A stretch of 64,000 nucleotides of DNA from Candidatus Eremiobacterota bacterium (GTDB lineage: Bacteria > Vulcanimicrobiota > Vulcanimicrobiia > Vulcanimicrobiales > Vulcanimicrobiaceae), in the NCBI GenBank assembly GCA_019235885.1, contig JAFAKB010000056.1, positions 1 through 64,000 on the forward strand, in the 5' to 3' direction. Positions 41,710-50,522 of this stretch are shown one piece after another; position 1 is the first letter of the stretch, and each line of letters starts with the position of its first letter. The position numbers and the translations under genes are program-made. The notes below the pieces were generated by a model. That model ran no database searches. It saw nothing but the letters and a program-made list of their open reading frames with translations, and was not told the DNA's origin.

Positions 41710-42129
41710 TCAGTCGCCCGCGGCCGGATGGTACGTGCCGAAGCTCCAGACGTGACCTTCGAGGTCCTTGGCAGAATACTCGCGCGAGCCGTAGTCCATA
41801 TCTTCGGGACCGCGGGTGATCGTCGCGCCGGCCTCTTTCGCTCGCCGGCAATGCGCGTCGACATCGGCAACGTAGACGTAGATGCTGGCGGTCACCGTGC
41901 CGTCGACTTCGGCCGGCGAGCGGCCGTAGGTGTCGGGGCGCGAGGTCCCGAGCATCAGCACGCCGTTGCCGAACGTCAGCTGCGCGTGGTGAACGACGTC
42001 GCCTTCGCCGTACACGGCCTGCTCGCGAAACCCGAAGGCTTTGCAGAGCCAGGCGATCGCGGCGCGCGCGTCGCGGTAGCGAAGGGCGGGGTAGAAGGTC
42101 GGCGGGTTCTCGGTAGCGGTGTTCGTCAT
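41710..42129 (-). CDS. VOC/glyoxalase-fold protein (PhnB-like)
   Basis: 139 residues with two beta-alpha-beta-beta-beta units: TFYPALRYRDARAAIAWLCKAFGFREQ, HHAQLTFGNGVLMLGTSR, IYVYVADVDAHCRRAKEAGA and YGSREYSAKDLEGHVWSFGTY. This resembles the vicinal oxygen chelate group called YycE/PhnB-like, often linked to bleomycin-type resistance or unknown dioxygenase activity. Metal ligands are likely His in HHAQ and Glu in DLEGHVW. It lies 40 bases before the MetE-like gene on the same strand and 53 after the AraC gene. Substrate unknown. Confidence 0.82.
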   Translation of the reverse strand: MTNTATENPPTFYPALRYRDARAAIAWLCKAFGFREQAVYGEGDVVHHAQLTFGNGVLMLGTSRPDTYGRSPAEVDGTVTASIYVYVADVDAHCRRAKEAGATITRGPEDMDYGSREYSAKDLEGHVWSFGTYHPAAGD

Positions 42130-42182
42130 ACGCTCATCGTATACGGCGAGGGTCCCGGCGTCTTGGAAAAAACGTCGCGGCC

Positions 42183-43037
42183 TTAGGCTTCGGCCAGGCT
42201 GATGGAGTGCGGGTAGCAGACGGCTCGCAGGAACTCGCCGGGCGTCAAGCCCGTGTGCGCGCGAAATTCCGCGTTCATGTGTGGCTGATCGTAGTAGCCG
42301 GCGCTCAGCGCGATTTCCGGGAGCGGCACGCCCTGGTGCACCATCGCGAGCGCGCGCCGAAATCGCACGACGCGCGCGAAGCGCTTCGGCGAGAGACCGA
42401 CGTGCTCGCGAAACGACGCGACGAAGCGGGCGCGCGACCGCCCACTCTCCGCCTCGATCTGCGCGATCGCCGTTCGTCCGCCGGCATACACAATACGCCG
42501 CGCAGCCGAGGCGATCGCAGGATCGACGTGCGTTGGGCGCGCGATGCGCTCGGCGGCCCACCGCGCCGCGACGCGCACCCGGGCGACGCCGTTCGGCGCG
42601 TCGAAGCACCGTTCACCCAGCTCGCTCGCGGCGCGGCCGAGGACGTCGCGCAGGTCGACCGTCGTGTCGGCGAGCGCGTGCAGCGGTTCTGCCAGCAGCG
42701 CGAATGCGCCGACCGGATGCAGCCGGACGCCGAGCACGCGGCAGCGCCGCGCCGGTGCTTCGACGATGGCGGCGGTCGTGATCAAGCCGCCGACGCACAC
42801 GGCCGGAAAGTGCGCTCCGGTAACGTCGTCACGAACCGCCCGGTGCGGTTCGTCGAGCTGTACGATCAGCTCCACCATGCCGTCCGGAAACGTCCGCTCG
42901 CGCGCGGCGTTGAGCGTACCGTCGAAATCCCAGATGCGATCGATCGCGCCGGCAAGTGGATCGCCCGCATCGGGCGTCCACTCCGCATGCGTCCAGCAGC
43001 CAAGTTCCGTTTCGACACGCCGCAGCTCAACGGCCAT
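42183..43037 (-). CDS. AraC-family transcriptional regulator
   Basis: 284 residues. The N-terminal ~150 are a ligand-binding-type beta domain as in DUF6597 regulators (IDRIWDFDGTLNAARERTFPDGMVELIVQLDEPH, GVRLHPVGAFALLAEPLH). The C-terminal AraC double helix-turn-helix is about 180-275: RTAIAQIEAESGRSRARFVASFREHVGLSPKRFARVVRF and IALSAGYYDQPHMNAEFRAHTGLTPGEFLRA. ATG at 43037 gives the natural N-terminus (AVELRRVETELG); the frame continues open to 43532 only as antisense shadow. It may control the VOC gene 53 bases downstream. Confidence 0.9.
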   Translation of the reverse strand: MAVELRRVETELGCWTHAEWTPDAGDPLAGAIDRIWDFDGTLNAARERTFPDGMVELIVQLDEPHRAVRDDVTGAHFPAVCVGGLITTAAIVEAPARRCRVLGVRLHPVGAFALLAEPLHALADTTVDLRDVLGRAASELGERCFDAPNGVARVRVAARWAAERIARPTHVDPAIASAARRIVYAGGRTAIAQIEAESGRSRARFVASFREHVGLSPKRFARVVRFRRALAMVHQGVPLPEIALSAGYYDQPHMNAEFRAHTGLTPGEFLRAVCYPHSISLAEA

Positions 43038-43139
43038 GCGCCCCACTTCGCGACTACCCGAGCAACCCCGCTCCCTTTCGGACACGCCTCGCTCATCTGC
43101 GGGGGACGTTACACTCGCTCTTGAAGCAGATGACGAATT

Positions 43140-43403
43140 ATGATGACCCCGACCTATTTGATCGTTCCGGAACGGAGTCACGACGGGAGCTGGTGGGCGA
43201 TTGCGCCCGACCTCCCGGGCTTGGTGATGTTCGGCGAAACGCGAGAGGAGCTCATCGCCAACGCTCCTGACGCGATGTTGGACTACTTCGATGCGCAGCG
43301 CGACGCGGGGTTCGAGATCGCGGCGCCCGGGACGTATCCTGTCGAGTTGATCTACGATCAGGAAGAACCGGTCCCCGTGACGGTTACGGTGCCCGCCGCT
43401 TGA
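43140..43403 (+). CDS. HicB-like antitoxin-fold protein (no HicA partner)
   Basis: 87 residues of the HicB-type partial RNase H fold: TYLIVPERSHDGSWWAIAPDLPGLVMFGETREELIANAPDAMLDYFDAQRDAG. The C-terminus is a short acidic/Pro strand region (YDQEEPVPVTVTVP) with no DNA-binding helix-turn-helix or ribbon. No HicA-like ~60-80-residue basic toxin ORF is found on either side, so it is an orphan. ATGs at 43140 and 43143 are both possible. First gene in the plus-strand run leading to the S4 and whiA genes. Confidence 0.82.
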   Translation: MMTPTYLIVPERSHDGSWWAIAPDLPGLVMFGETREELIANAPDAMLDYFDAQRDAGFEIAAPGTYPVELIYDQEEPVPVTVTVPAA

Positions 43404-43425
43404 TGCCGGTGCGGCGCGCGGGCTG

Positions 43426-43704
43426 ATGCGGCTCGACAAGTTCATGAAGGTTTCGCGGCTGGCGAAGCGGCGCACGGAGGCGAAGGACGGGATCGAGGCC
43501 GGGCGGATCACCAAGGACGGGCGCGCGCTCAAACCCGGCTACGACGTCAAGGTGGGAGACGTGCTGGTGATTCACTATCGCACCAAGTTTCTCACCGTGC
43601 GCGTGCTGACCGTGCCGGAACGCGTGCTGCCCTCGCTGAAGCCGGCCGACCTGTACGAGATCGTCGAGGAGCGCAAGGACGATCCGGTGGACTGGCTGCG
43701 ATAG
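43426..43704 (+). CDS. S4-domain RNA-binding protein (RqcP/Hsp15-like)
   Basis: 92 residues. An S4 alpha-L motif domain fills the first 60 residues: MRLDKFMKVSRLAKRRTEAKDGIEAGRITKDGRALKPGYDVKVGDVLVIHY, followed by a basic C-terminal helix. The pattern matches RqcP (YlmH/YabO-type), which binds peptidyl-tRNA-blocked 50S subunits and stabilises P-site tRNA in ribosome-associated quality control; Hsp15 is the alternative. Lies 22 bases after the HicB-like gene and six before whiA. Confidence 0.87.
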   Translation: MRLDKFMKVSRLAKRRTEAKDGIEAGRITKDGRALKPGYDVKVGDVLVIHYRTKFLTVRVLTVPERVLPSLKPADLYEIVEERKDDPVDWLR

Positions 43705-43710
43705 CGCGCG

Positions 43711-44610
43711 ATGGCGGAACGTTCGAGATTATCGTCCGATACGAAAGACGCGCTGGCGCGTGAAATTCCGCGCGACGAAGGCGTGCGCGCGGCGCTGCGC
43801 AACGGGCTGAGGTACTACGGCGGCGTGTTCGCCGGCGAGGAGCTCGTGTTTCGCACGCGCCGGCCGGCCGTTGCGCGCCTCGCGCGCACGCTGTTCGAAG
43901 AGCAGCGCAACGCGGCAGCGGTGCGGCGCGGGCACGACCAGCGACTCTACAAGGCGACGACCTTCGAGATCGATCTCGGCAACGCCGATCCCGGCGTGCC
44001 GCCGAGACCGCGCCGCCGCGACGAGCGGCGGGCCGAGTTGCGCGCGGCGTTCTTGTGCGCCGGCTCGGTCGCGGCGCCGCAGCACGGCTACCACCTCGAG
44101 TTCGTCTTCGCCGACGAGGCGCGCGCCGGCCGCCTCGCCGCGCTGATCGGCGCCGAGGGAGTCGAGCCGCGGCGGATGTTGCGCAAGGGCCGCCACGTCG
44201 TCTACCTCAAAGGCCTGGACGCGATCGTCACCGTGCTCGGCGCGGTCGGCGCCTCCGGGGCGGTCCTGCGGCTCGAAGACGTGCGGGCGGTCAAGGAGAC
44301 CAAGAACCGCATCCACCGGCTCGTCAACACCGAGGCCGCCAACGTCGTACGCGCCGCCGCGGCGGCCGCCGCCCAGCGGGAGGCGATCCAGTTCCTGGCC
44401 GACGCCTACGGGCTGCGGAACCTCTCCCCGGCGCTGCGCGAGGCGGCCCAGCTCCGGCTCGCTCATCCCGACGAGACGCTGGCCGAACTGGGACGCCGCT
44501 GCAGCCCGCCGGTCGGGAAGGCGACGATCAACGGCCGGCTGGCGGCGCTGATGCGGCTCGTCAAGCGGCTGCGCGGGGAACGAGAGGAGCCCGAAGTTTC
44601 CCTGGCCTAA
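43711..44610 (+). CDS. whiA: WhiA family DNA-binding cell-division/sporulation regulator
   Basis: 299 residues. N-terminal LAGLIDADG-homing-endonuclease-like region: RAALRNGLRYYGGVFAGEELVF, RRAELRAAFLCAGSVAAPQHGYHLEF, ARAGRLAALIGAEGVEPRRM. C-terminal helix-turn-helix about 200-295: ETKNRIHRLVNTEAANVVRAAAAAA, LSPALREAAQLRLAHPDETLAELGRR and VGKATINGRLAALMRL. It regulates division and differentiation genes. In most genomes it follows rapZ and yvcK; here it follows an S4 protein and precedes gap by 12 bases. The LAGLIDADG catalytic acids are not conserved, as is usual. Confidence 0.9.
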   Translation: MAERSRLSSDTKDALAREIPRDEGVRAALRNGLRYYGGVFAGEELVFRTRRPAVARLARTLFEEQRNAAAVRRGHDQRLYKATTFEIDLGNADPGVPPRPRRRDERRAELRAAFLCAGSVAAPQHGYHLEFVFADEARAGRLAALIGAEGVEPRRMLRKGRHVVYLKGLDAIVTVLGAVGASGAVLRLEDVRAVKETKNRIHRLVNTEAANVVRAAAAAAAQREAIQFLADAYGLRNLSPALREAAQLRLAHPDETLAELGRRCSPPVGKATINGRLAALMRLVKRLRGEREEPEVSLA

Positions 44611-44622
44611 AGCGGTCGGGCT

Positions 44623-45639
44623 ATGCGCATCGGCATCAATGGGTTCGGCCGCATCGGCCGCAACTTCACCAAGGCGCTCCTTGAGCGCTATCCCGCCCTC
44701 GAGATCGCGGCGGTCAACGACCTGATCCCGGCCGCCGAGTGCGCGCACCTCTTCAAATACGACTCGAACTACGGGGCCTATTCGGGCGAGGTCACCTCGA
44801 GCGCCGACTCGATCACGGTCGACGGCAAGACGATCAAGGTGCTGGCCGAGCGCGATCCCGGCAAGCTGCCGTGGAAGGACCTCGGCGTCGACGTGGTGGT
44901 GGAGTCGACCGGGATCTTCACCGACGCCGCCAAGGCGCGCGCGCACATCGACGGCGGCGGGGCGAAGAAAGTGATCATCTCGGCCCCGGCCAAGGGCGAG
45001 GACGTCACGCTCGTCCTCGGAGTGAACGGCGACCGCTACGATCCGGCCAAGCACGACGTCATCTCGAACGCGTCGTGCACGACGAACTGCCTGGCGACGG
45101 CGGTGAAGCCGATCGTCGACAATCTGGGCTGGGTGCGCGGCTTCATGACGACGATCCACTCGTACACGAACGATCAGAACGTCCTCGACGGCCCGCACAA
45201 GGACCTGCGCCGCGCGCGCAACGCCGCGACGAACATCATCCCGACCTCGACGGGCGCGGCGAAGGCGCTGTACCTGACGATCCCCGAGGTGCAAGGGACG
45301 TTCGACGGGTTCGCGCTGCGCGTCCCGACGCCGACCGTCTCGATGATCTACCTTGTCGTGCAAGTGAAGAAAGAGACCACGCGCGAGGAGGTCAACGCGA
45401 TCCTGCGCGGCGAGGCGCAGACCACGCTCAAAGACTATGTGCAGTACACCGAGGAAGAGCTCGTCTCGAGCGACTTCAAAGGAAATCCGTACAGCTCGAT
45501 CATCGACGGCAAGCTGACCAACGCGAACGGCGACTTGATCCAGATCGCGGCCTGGTACGACAACGAGTGGGGCTACTCGTGCCGGCTCGCCGACCTCACC
45601 CAGATGATCGCAGCGAAGATTCCCTCCGGCGTCGCGTGA
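44623..45639 (+). CDS. gap: Glyceraldehyde-3-phosphate dehydrogenase
   Basis: Converts glyceraldehyde 3-phosphate to 1,3-bisphosphoglycerate with NAD(P). 338 residues: RIGINGFGRIGRNFTKALL, the catalytic Cys in SNASCTTNCLATAVKP, HSYTNDQNVLDGPH, RRARNAATNIIPTSTGAAKA and the C-terminal IQIAAWYDNEWGYSCRLADL. Full length and normal. First glycolytic gene of a run that continues with pgk, tpiA and gpmI, but separated from pgk by an S9-peptidase pseudogene, an S9 peptidase and an NRDE gene. Its stop codon overlaps the old start of the pseudogene (GTGA). Confidence 0.98.
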   Translation: MRIGINGFGRIGRNFTKALLERYPALEIAAVNDLIPAAECAHLFKYDSNYGAYSGEVTSSADSITVDGKTIKVLAERDPGKLPWKDLGVDVVVESTGIFTDAAKARAHIDGGGAKKVIISAPAKGEDVTLVLGVNGDRYDPAKHDVISNASCTTNCLATAVKPIVDNLGWVRGFMTTIHSYTNDQNVLDGPHKDLRRARNAATNIIPTSTGAAKALYLTIPEVQGTFDGFALRVPTPTVSMIYLVVQVKKETTREEVNAILRGEAQTTLKDYVQYTEEELVSSDFKGNPYSSIIDGKLTNANGDLIQIAAWYDNEWGYSCRLADLTQMIAAKIPSGVA

Positions 45640-45787
45640 CGCGCGCGCTTCGGCCCGTTCCCGTCGCCGCCGCGCTCGACGACTTGCGCAAGTACGTCGG
45701 CCTCAGCTCGCCGGCGATCTCGCCGACGGCAAGCGCGCCGTTGTCGTGGTGAGCCGCATCGAGTGGAACGACGACCGCCTGAAGTGA
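45636..45787 (+). pseudogene. Frameshifted remnant of an S9-peptidase N-terminus
   Basis: Between gap and the intact S9 gene, frame 3 reads LDDLRKYVGLSSPAIS and, after one missing base at about 45724, another frame reads DGKRAVVVVSRIEWNDDRLK. Joined, this aligns with the start of the intact neighbour's propeller (LEDVYRLVSLSSPQSSPDGK, then HVLVVVRTADREHDRW). The remnant starts with a GTGA overlap to gap and ends with a TGA that overlaps the neighbour's GTG start. The remaining ~600 codons of the copy are absent. It is therefore a decayed duplicate or a homologue truncated by deletion. Confidence 0.65.
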
Positions 45788-47799
45788 TCGCTCGGGCCTG
45801 CGCTTGCGCGCTCCTGCTCATCGTGGCGCTCGGCGCACCGTCCGCGACACACGCGGGCGAGGATACGTCGGGCCCGTTCACGCTCGAGGACGTGTACCGG
45901 CTGGTCAGCCTGTCGTCACCGCAGTCGTCGCCCGACGGCAAGCATGTCCTCGTCGTCGTTCGGACCGCCGACCGCGAACACGATCGCTGGGCGCGCCGAA
46001 TCGATCTCGTCGATGCCGGTGGCGGCCCAACCCGTACCGTCGCTCGCGGCAACGTCTCATCGCCGCGCTGGTCGCCCAGCGGCGATCGCTTCGCATACCT
46101 CATGAACGGCGCGGTTTGGGTGGCGCAGCTCGGCAACGGTGAAGCGCGCCGCATCGAAGGCGAGCGCGTGGTCCAGTTCGCCTGGCGTCCCGACGGAGCC
46201 GCGCTCGCCGTCGTCGCGCTGCCGGCACCGGCGGAGAAGGCAGGTGACGCGCGCTACCTCGACGCCTACGAAGTCGGAAACGATCCCGCGCTCGCCAAGG
46301 GACCGCCGCAGTCCGCCCGACTGTTCCTGCGCACGCTCGATGGTGCGTCCAAGGCGCTCGGCCCGGCGAAGGGAACGGTGACGTGGGGCGATGCCGAGTC
46401 GACGCTCTCGTTTTCGCCCGACGGCAAGCTCCTTGCCTACCTCTGGGCGCCAAACGCGCTCGGCAACGATGCGGTCGCGGCGCGCATGCACCTCGTCGAC
46501 ACCACGACCGGCCGCGAACGCGAGATTCCGCCGTTCGGGCACGTCCGCGACCCGCTCTTCTCGCCGGACGGCAGGTGGCTCGCCTACGCGTACAGCGACG
46601 GAGATTCGCAGACCCATCCGACCGAAGCGTTCGTCGTTCCCCTCGCCGGCGGCGCTGCGCGATCGGTCTCGCACAACGTCGATCGGAACGTCCTCGACCT
46701 CGCGTGGGAGCCGCATTCCGGACGGCTCGACTTCACCGCCCACGACGGATTTCACACCGCGCTCTTTCGGAGCGTCGACGGCGCTCCGGCGCGCCGCATC
46801 GCGCCGGCGATCGAGATCGAGTCGGGACTAGAGGGTGCGTTCGCCGACGATGGGCGGCTGGTATACGTCTATTCCAACTGGCAGCGCCCCGAAGATCTGG
46901 CCCAATCGACGGTACCGCCGCCCGCGGACAACGGGATCGGACTGATCACCCGCTACAACGTCGCGATCGGCGTATCGGGATTGTTCCATGGGCTCACGTT
47001 TCCGACCTCGCTCGGGATCCCGAGCGATGCGGTCGTAACGCTGCCCGCGCGTTACTACACCGGCGACTTCTATCACGCGGGCGGCAGTGAAACTCTCGAT
47101 CCTCCGAACCGTCATTACCCGCTCGTCGTCGTGCTGCACGGCGGCCCGACCTCCGCGGCGCTCGGGAACTTCGATCTCTTTGCGCGCTTGCTCGCGGCCC
47201 GCGGCTGGATCGTCCTCGAACCGAACTATCGCGGAAGCGACAATCTGGGTGCACGGTATCAGTCGGCGGTCGGCGGCGACAAGCTGCGCGGTCCCGGCAG
47301 CGACATCGATGCGGCGATCGCCGGGGCGTCTTCGGCATTCAGGGTCGATACGTCACGGATCGCGGTGAGCGGCTGGTCGTACGGCGCCGGCCTGACGTTG
47401 TGGATGATCGAGCACCGCCATGACTTTCGAGCCGCGGTCGCCGGCGCCGCCGTGACCGACATTGCGGCGGATTATGCGACCGCGGACGACATCGACGCCG
47501 ATCGCGCGCTCGTCGGCGGCTCGCCGCTCGTCGGAAAGCATCGTGCCGCCGCCGCCGCGATGAGCCCGATCACCTATGTCGAGCAGGTGCACACGCCCCT
47601 GCTGCTGATGACCGCTCGCGGTGACGACCGCGTGTCGCCGGTCGGCTCGTACGAGTTCTACCACGCGTTGCGCGATCTGGGCCGGCCGGTGAAGCTCGTA
47701 GCGTACCCGGTCGACGGCCACTTTCCGAGCGATCCGGTGCGGCGCGTCGACGTCTACCGGCGCTGGATCGACTTCCTCGCCGCGCATCTCGGTACGTAG
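45784..47799 (+). CDS. Secreted S9-family (prolyl oligopeptidase-like) peptidase
   Basis: 671 residues. Signal peptide MIARACACALLLIVALGAPSATHA. Residues ~30-430 form a beta-propeller with repeated SPDGK blades (SSPDGKHVLVVV, SFSPDGKLLAYLW, LFSPDGRWLAYAY). The C-terminal alpha/beta-hydrolase domain carries VVLHGGPTSAALGNFDLFARLLAARGW, the nucleophile Ser532 in SGWSYGAGL, Asp in TARGDDRVSP and His in VDGHFPSD. It should cleave small peptides in the periplasm. GTG at 45784 places the signal peptide at the start and overlaps the pseudogene stop (GTGA); GTG at 45763 is in frame but adds residues encoded within that remnant. Interrupts the glycolysis run. Confidence 0.92.
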   Translation: MIARACACALLLIVALGAPSATHAGEDTSGPFTLEDVYRLVSLSSPQSSPDGKHVLVVVRTADREHDRWARRIDLVDAGGGPTRTVARGNVSSPRWSPSGDRFAYLMNGAVWVAQLGNGEARRIEGERVVQFAWRPDGAALAVVALPAPAEKAGDARYLDAYEVGNDPALAKGPPQSARLFLRTLDGASKALGPAKGTVTWGDAESTLSFSPDGKLLAYLWAPNALGNDAVAARMHLVDTTTGREREIPPFGHVRDPLFSPDGRWLAYAYSDGDSQTHPTEAFVVPLAGGAARSVSHNVDRNVLDLAWEPHSGRLDFTAHDGFHTALFRSVDGAPARRIAPAIEIESGLEGAFADDGRLVYVYSNWQRPEDLAQSTVPPPADNGIGLITRYNVAIGVSGLFHGLTFPTSLGIPSDAVVTLPARYYTGDFYHAGGSETLDPPNRHYPLVVVLHGGPTSAALGNFDLFARLLAARGWIVLEPNYRGSDNLGARYQSAVGGDKLRGPGSDIDAAIAGASSAFRVDTSRIAVSGWSYGAGLTLWMIEHRHDFRAAVAGAAVTDIAADYATADDIDADRALVGGSPLVGKHRAAAAAMSPITYVEQVHTPLLLMTARGDDRVSPVGSYEFYHALRDLGRPVKLVAYPVDGHFPSDPVRRVDVYRRWIDFLAAHLGT

Positions 47800-47802
47800 C
47801 CG

Positions 47803-48564
47803 ATGTGCACCGTCTTGGTCCTGTTCCGCCCGGGCGATGCGTGGCCGCTGCTGGTCGGCGCGAACCGCGACGAGTCGTTCGACCGGGCGTTTCTCCCGCC
47901 GGGACGTCATTGGCCCAGCGCGCCGGATATCGTGGCGCCGCGCGATCTCACGGCGGGCGGAACGTGGTTCGGGGTCAACGAACGCGGCGTCTTTGCCACG
48001 ATCGTGAACGGCATCGACCGTCTCGGCCCGGCCGAAGGAAAGACCAGCCGCGGTGAGCTGGTGCTGCGCGCGCTCGGCGAACCGGACGCGACGCGCGCGG
48101 TGCGCGCCGTCGGCGCGCTCGACGCGCAGCGCTACCGCGGCTTCACGCTGCTCGTCGCCGACCGCGAAACCGCGCACGCGGTGAGCAGCGACGAGCGGAC
48201 GATCCGGGTCGACGGGCTGGCGCCCGGCCACCACATGGTCACGCCCCAGGGCTGCGACGCCGCCGGCTCGCCGCGCTTCGACGCGCACTTTCCGGCGTTT
48301 CGCGCCGCGCCGCCGCCAGTACCGCCGCGCGATTGGGAGAACTGGATCGAGCTCTTGAAGCACGCCGACGACGACGATCCGCACCGTGCGATGACGGTCC
48401 TCACCGACGCCGGCTTCGGCACCGTCTGCAGCTCGCTCCTCGCGTTGCCCGCGGCACCGCACGAGACGCCGGTCCTGCTGTTTGCGAACGGTCCGCCGAC
48501 GCGCGCCCCGTACGAACCGGTCACCGCGCCGTGGGCCGACGTCTCGAACGTGGGACGGGCGTAG
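47803..48564 (+). CDS. NRDE family protein (TANGO2-like)
   Basis: 253 residues of the NRDE (Asn-Arg-Asp-Glu) family: MCTVLVLFRPGDAWPLLVGANRDESFDRAF, where Cys2 follows the initiator as in N-terminal-nucleophile-like proteins, APRDLTAGGTWFGVNERGVFATIVNG and SRGELVLRAL. Members are implicated in metabolism of unknown substrates, heme handling in TANGO2 and organophosphate-like chemistry having been proposed. It starts four bases after the S9 peptidase and three bases before pgk. Function here unknown. Confidence 0.86.
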   Translation: MCTVLVLFRPGDAWPLLVGANRDESFDRAFLPPGRHWPSAPDIVAPRDLTAGGTWFGVNERGVFATIVNGIDRLGPAEGKTSRGELVLRALGEPDATRAVRAVGALDAQRYRGFTLLVADRETAHAVSSDERTIRVDGLAPGHHMVTPQGCDAAGSPRFDAHFPAFRAAPPPVPPRDWENWIELLKHADDDDPHRAMTVLTDAGFGTVCSSLLALPAAPHETPVLLFANGPPTRAPYEPVTAPWADVSNVGRA

Positions 48565-48567
48565 CGC

Positions 48568-49764
48568 ATGACGTTCAAGACGTTGCGCGACGCCGAGGTG
48601 CGCGGGAAGCGGGTGCTGCTGCGCGAGGACCTCAACGTCCCGATGAAGGACGGCGCGATCGCCGACGAGACGCGCATCACCGCGGCGCTGCCGACGCTGC
48701 GCTACCTGCGCGAGCAGGGCGCGAAGACGGTGATCCTCTCGCACCTCGGCCGCCCGGACGGCACGCCGAACCCGAAGTACTCGCTGCGTCCGCTCGCACC
48801 GCGGCTCGCCGAACTGCTGGGCACCGAGGTGCGATTCGTCGAGGACTGCGTCGGCGAAGCCGCCGTCACGGCCTCGCACCGCCTCGCCGACGGCGGCTTC
48901 GCGCTGTTCGAGAACGTCCGCTTCCATCCCGAGGAAGAAGCGAACGATCCGGCGTTCGCGCGCGAGCTGGCGCGCTCGGGCGATCTGTACGTGAACGACG
49001 CGTTCGGCACGGCGCACCGCGCGCACGCGTCGACCGCCGGCGTCGCGGCGTACCTGCCGGCGTACGCGGGCTTCTTGATGGAAGCCGAGCTGGCCGCGCT
49101 GGCGCGGTTGACGGAGCGCCCGGAGCACCCGTTCGTGTGCGCGATCGGCGGGGCGAAGGTCGCCGACAAGGTCGGCGTGTTCGAAAACCTGCTGGCGCGG
49201 GTCGACGCGTTCGTGATCGGTGGCGGGATGGCCAACACGTTCCTCGCCGCGCAAGGGATTGAGGTCGGGAAGTCGCTGCGCGATCCCGATCTGATGCCGG
49301 CGCAGCGGATCATCGCGATGTCGCTGGCGAAAGGTGTCGCGCTGCACCTGCCGACCGACGCCGTCGTCGCCGACGCCTTCGACGCGGACGAGACGGCGCG
49401 CACCGTCCCGCTGGATCACGTCGGCGAGGCGATGATCCTCGACATCGGCCCCGAGACGGCGCGCGCGTACGCCGGCGTGCTGCGCGAGGCGAAGACGATC
49501 GTCTTCAACGGCCCGATGGGCGTTTACGAGAAGCCGGCGTACCAGAACGGGACGCGGGTGGTCGGCGAAGCGATCGCCGAGGCGACGCAGCGCGGTGCGA
49601 CGAGCGTGGTCGGCGGCGGCGACGCCGCGGCAGCGGCGCACGCGCTTGGTTTCGCCGGCGCGATGACGCACGTCTCGACCGGCGGCGGCGCGACCCTGGA
49701 GTTCCTCGAAGGCAAAACGCTGCCGGGCGTTGCCGCGCTGGAGCAGAGCGCGGCGCGCGCATGA
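48568..49764 (+). CDS. pgk: Phosphoglycerate kinase
   Basis: Makes ATP and 3-phosphoglycerate from 1,3-bisphosphoglycerate. 398 residues: [82 protein letters not shown] and [13 protein letters not shown]. Normal length, complete hinge and nucleotide-binding motifs. Overlaps tpiA by ATGA. Confidence 0.98.
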   Translation: MTFKTLRDAEVRGKRVLLREDLNVPMKDGAIADETRITAALPTLRYLREQGAKTVILSHLGRPDGTPNPKYSLRPLAPRLAELLGTEVRFVEDCVGEAAVTASHRLADGGFALFENVRFHPEEEANDPAFARELARSGDLYVNDAFGTAHRAHASTAGVAAYLPAYAGFLMEAELAALARLTERPEHPFVCAIGGAKVADKVGVFENLLARVDAFVIGGGMANTFLAAQGIEVGKSLRDPDLMPAQRIIAMSLAKGVALHLPTDAVVADAFDADETARTVPLDHVGEAMILDIGPETARAYAGVLREAKTIVFNGPMGVYEKPAYQNGTRVVGEAIAEATQRGATSVVGGGDAAAAAHALGFAGAMTHVSTGGGATLEFLEGKTLPGVAALEQSAARA

Positions 49765-50522
49765 GCACGCTCCGTAAGCCGTTGATCGTCGGCAACTGGA
49801 AGATGCACAAGACGATCGCCGAGACGCGCACGTTCGTCGCCGACGTGCGCGCGCGCCCGCTGCCGCTCGGCGAGGTCGACGCGGTGATCTGTCCGCCGTT
49901 CACCGCGCTGTGCGCGGCGCGCGACGCGCTCGCCGGTTCCGGAATCGGGTTGGGCGCGCAGAACGTGGGGTGGGCCGACCAAGGAGCGTTCACCGGCGAG
50001 ATCTCGCCGCCGATGCTGAGCGAGTGCGGTGTGGCATGGGTGGTGATCGGCCACTCCGAGCGGCGCGCGCTCTTCGGTGAGCTCGACTTCCGCGTGCACG
50101 AGAAGGCGATCGCCGCGCTGGCGCGCGGGATCACGCCGATCGTCGCGGTCGGCGAGACGGCCGAGGAGCATGCGGCCGGAGGGGCGCTCGACAAGGTGCG
50201 CGCGCAGCTGCACGCGGCGTTCGACACGATGCCGGTTTCGCACGTCGCGCGCTGCGTCGTCGCCTACGAGCCGATCTGGGCGATCGGAACAGGGACGGCC
50301 GACACGCCGGAGAGCGCGAACGCGCTCATGGGCGAGGTTCGCCGTGCGATCCCGGGGCTCGCGGACGCGCACCTGCTCTACGGTGGTAGCATGAATGCCG
50401 GCAACGTCGCGGCGTTCGTCGCGCAGCCGAACATCGACGGCGGGCTCGTCGGCGGTGCGAGCCTTCAGCCCGATTCGTTCGCGGCGCTGCTCGACGGCGC
50501 GCGCGCCGGAGCGCGCGCGTGA
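49761..50522 (+). CDS. tpiA: Triosephosphate isomerase
   Basis: Interconverts dihydroxyacetone phosphate and glyceraldehyde 3-phosphate. 253 residues: VGNWKMHKT (Asn/Lys), [27 protein letters not shown] (catalytic His) and [17 protein letters not shown] (catalytic Glu), then [31 protein letters not shown]. Full TIM barrel. Coupled by overlaps to pgk upstream (ATGA) and gpmI downstream (GTGA). Confidence 0.98.
   Translation: MSTLRKPLIVGNWKMHKTIAETRTFVADVRARPLPLGEVDAVICPPFTALCAARDALAGSGIGLGAQNVGWADQGAFTGEISPPMLSECGVAWVVIGHSERRALFGELDFRVHEKAIAALARGITPIVAVGETAEEHAAGGALDKVRAQLHAAFDTMPVSHVARCVVAYEPIWAIGTGTADTPESANALMGEVRRAIPGLADAHLLYGGSMNAGNVAAFVAQPNIDGGLVGGASLQPDSFAALLDGARAGARA

Noticed and set aside
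43140-43403. A HicAB toxin-antitoxin pair
   Set aside because: Only the HicB-like part is present; no small basic HicA-type ORF was found within 300 bases on either strand.
43038-43532. 449-residue AraC regulator with long N-terminus
   Set aside because: The extension overlaps the HicB-like and S4 genes antisense and has no domain; ATG at 43037 fits the family.
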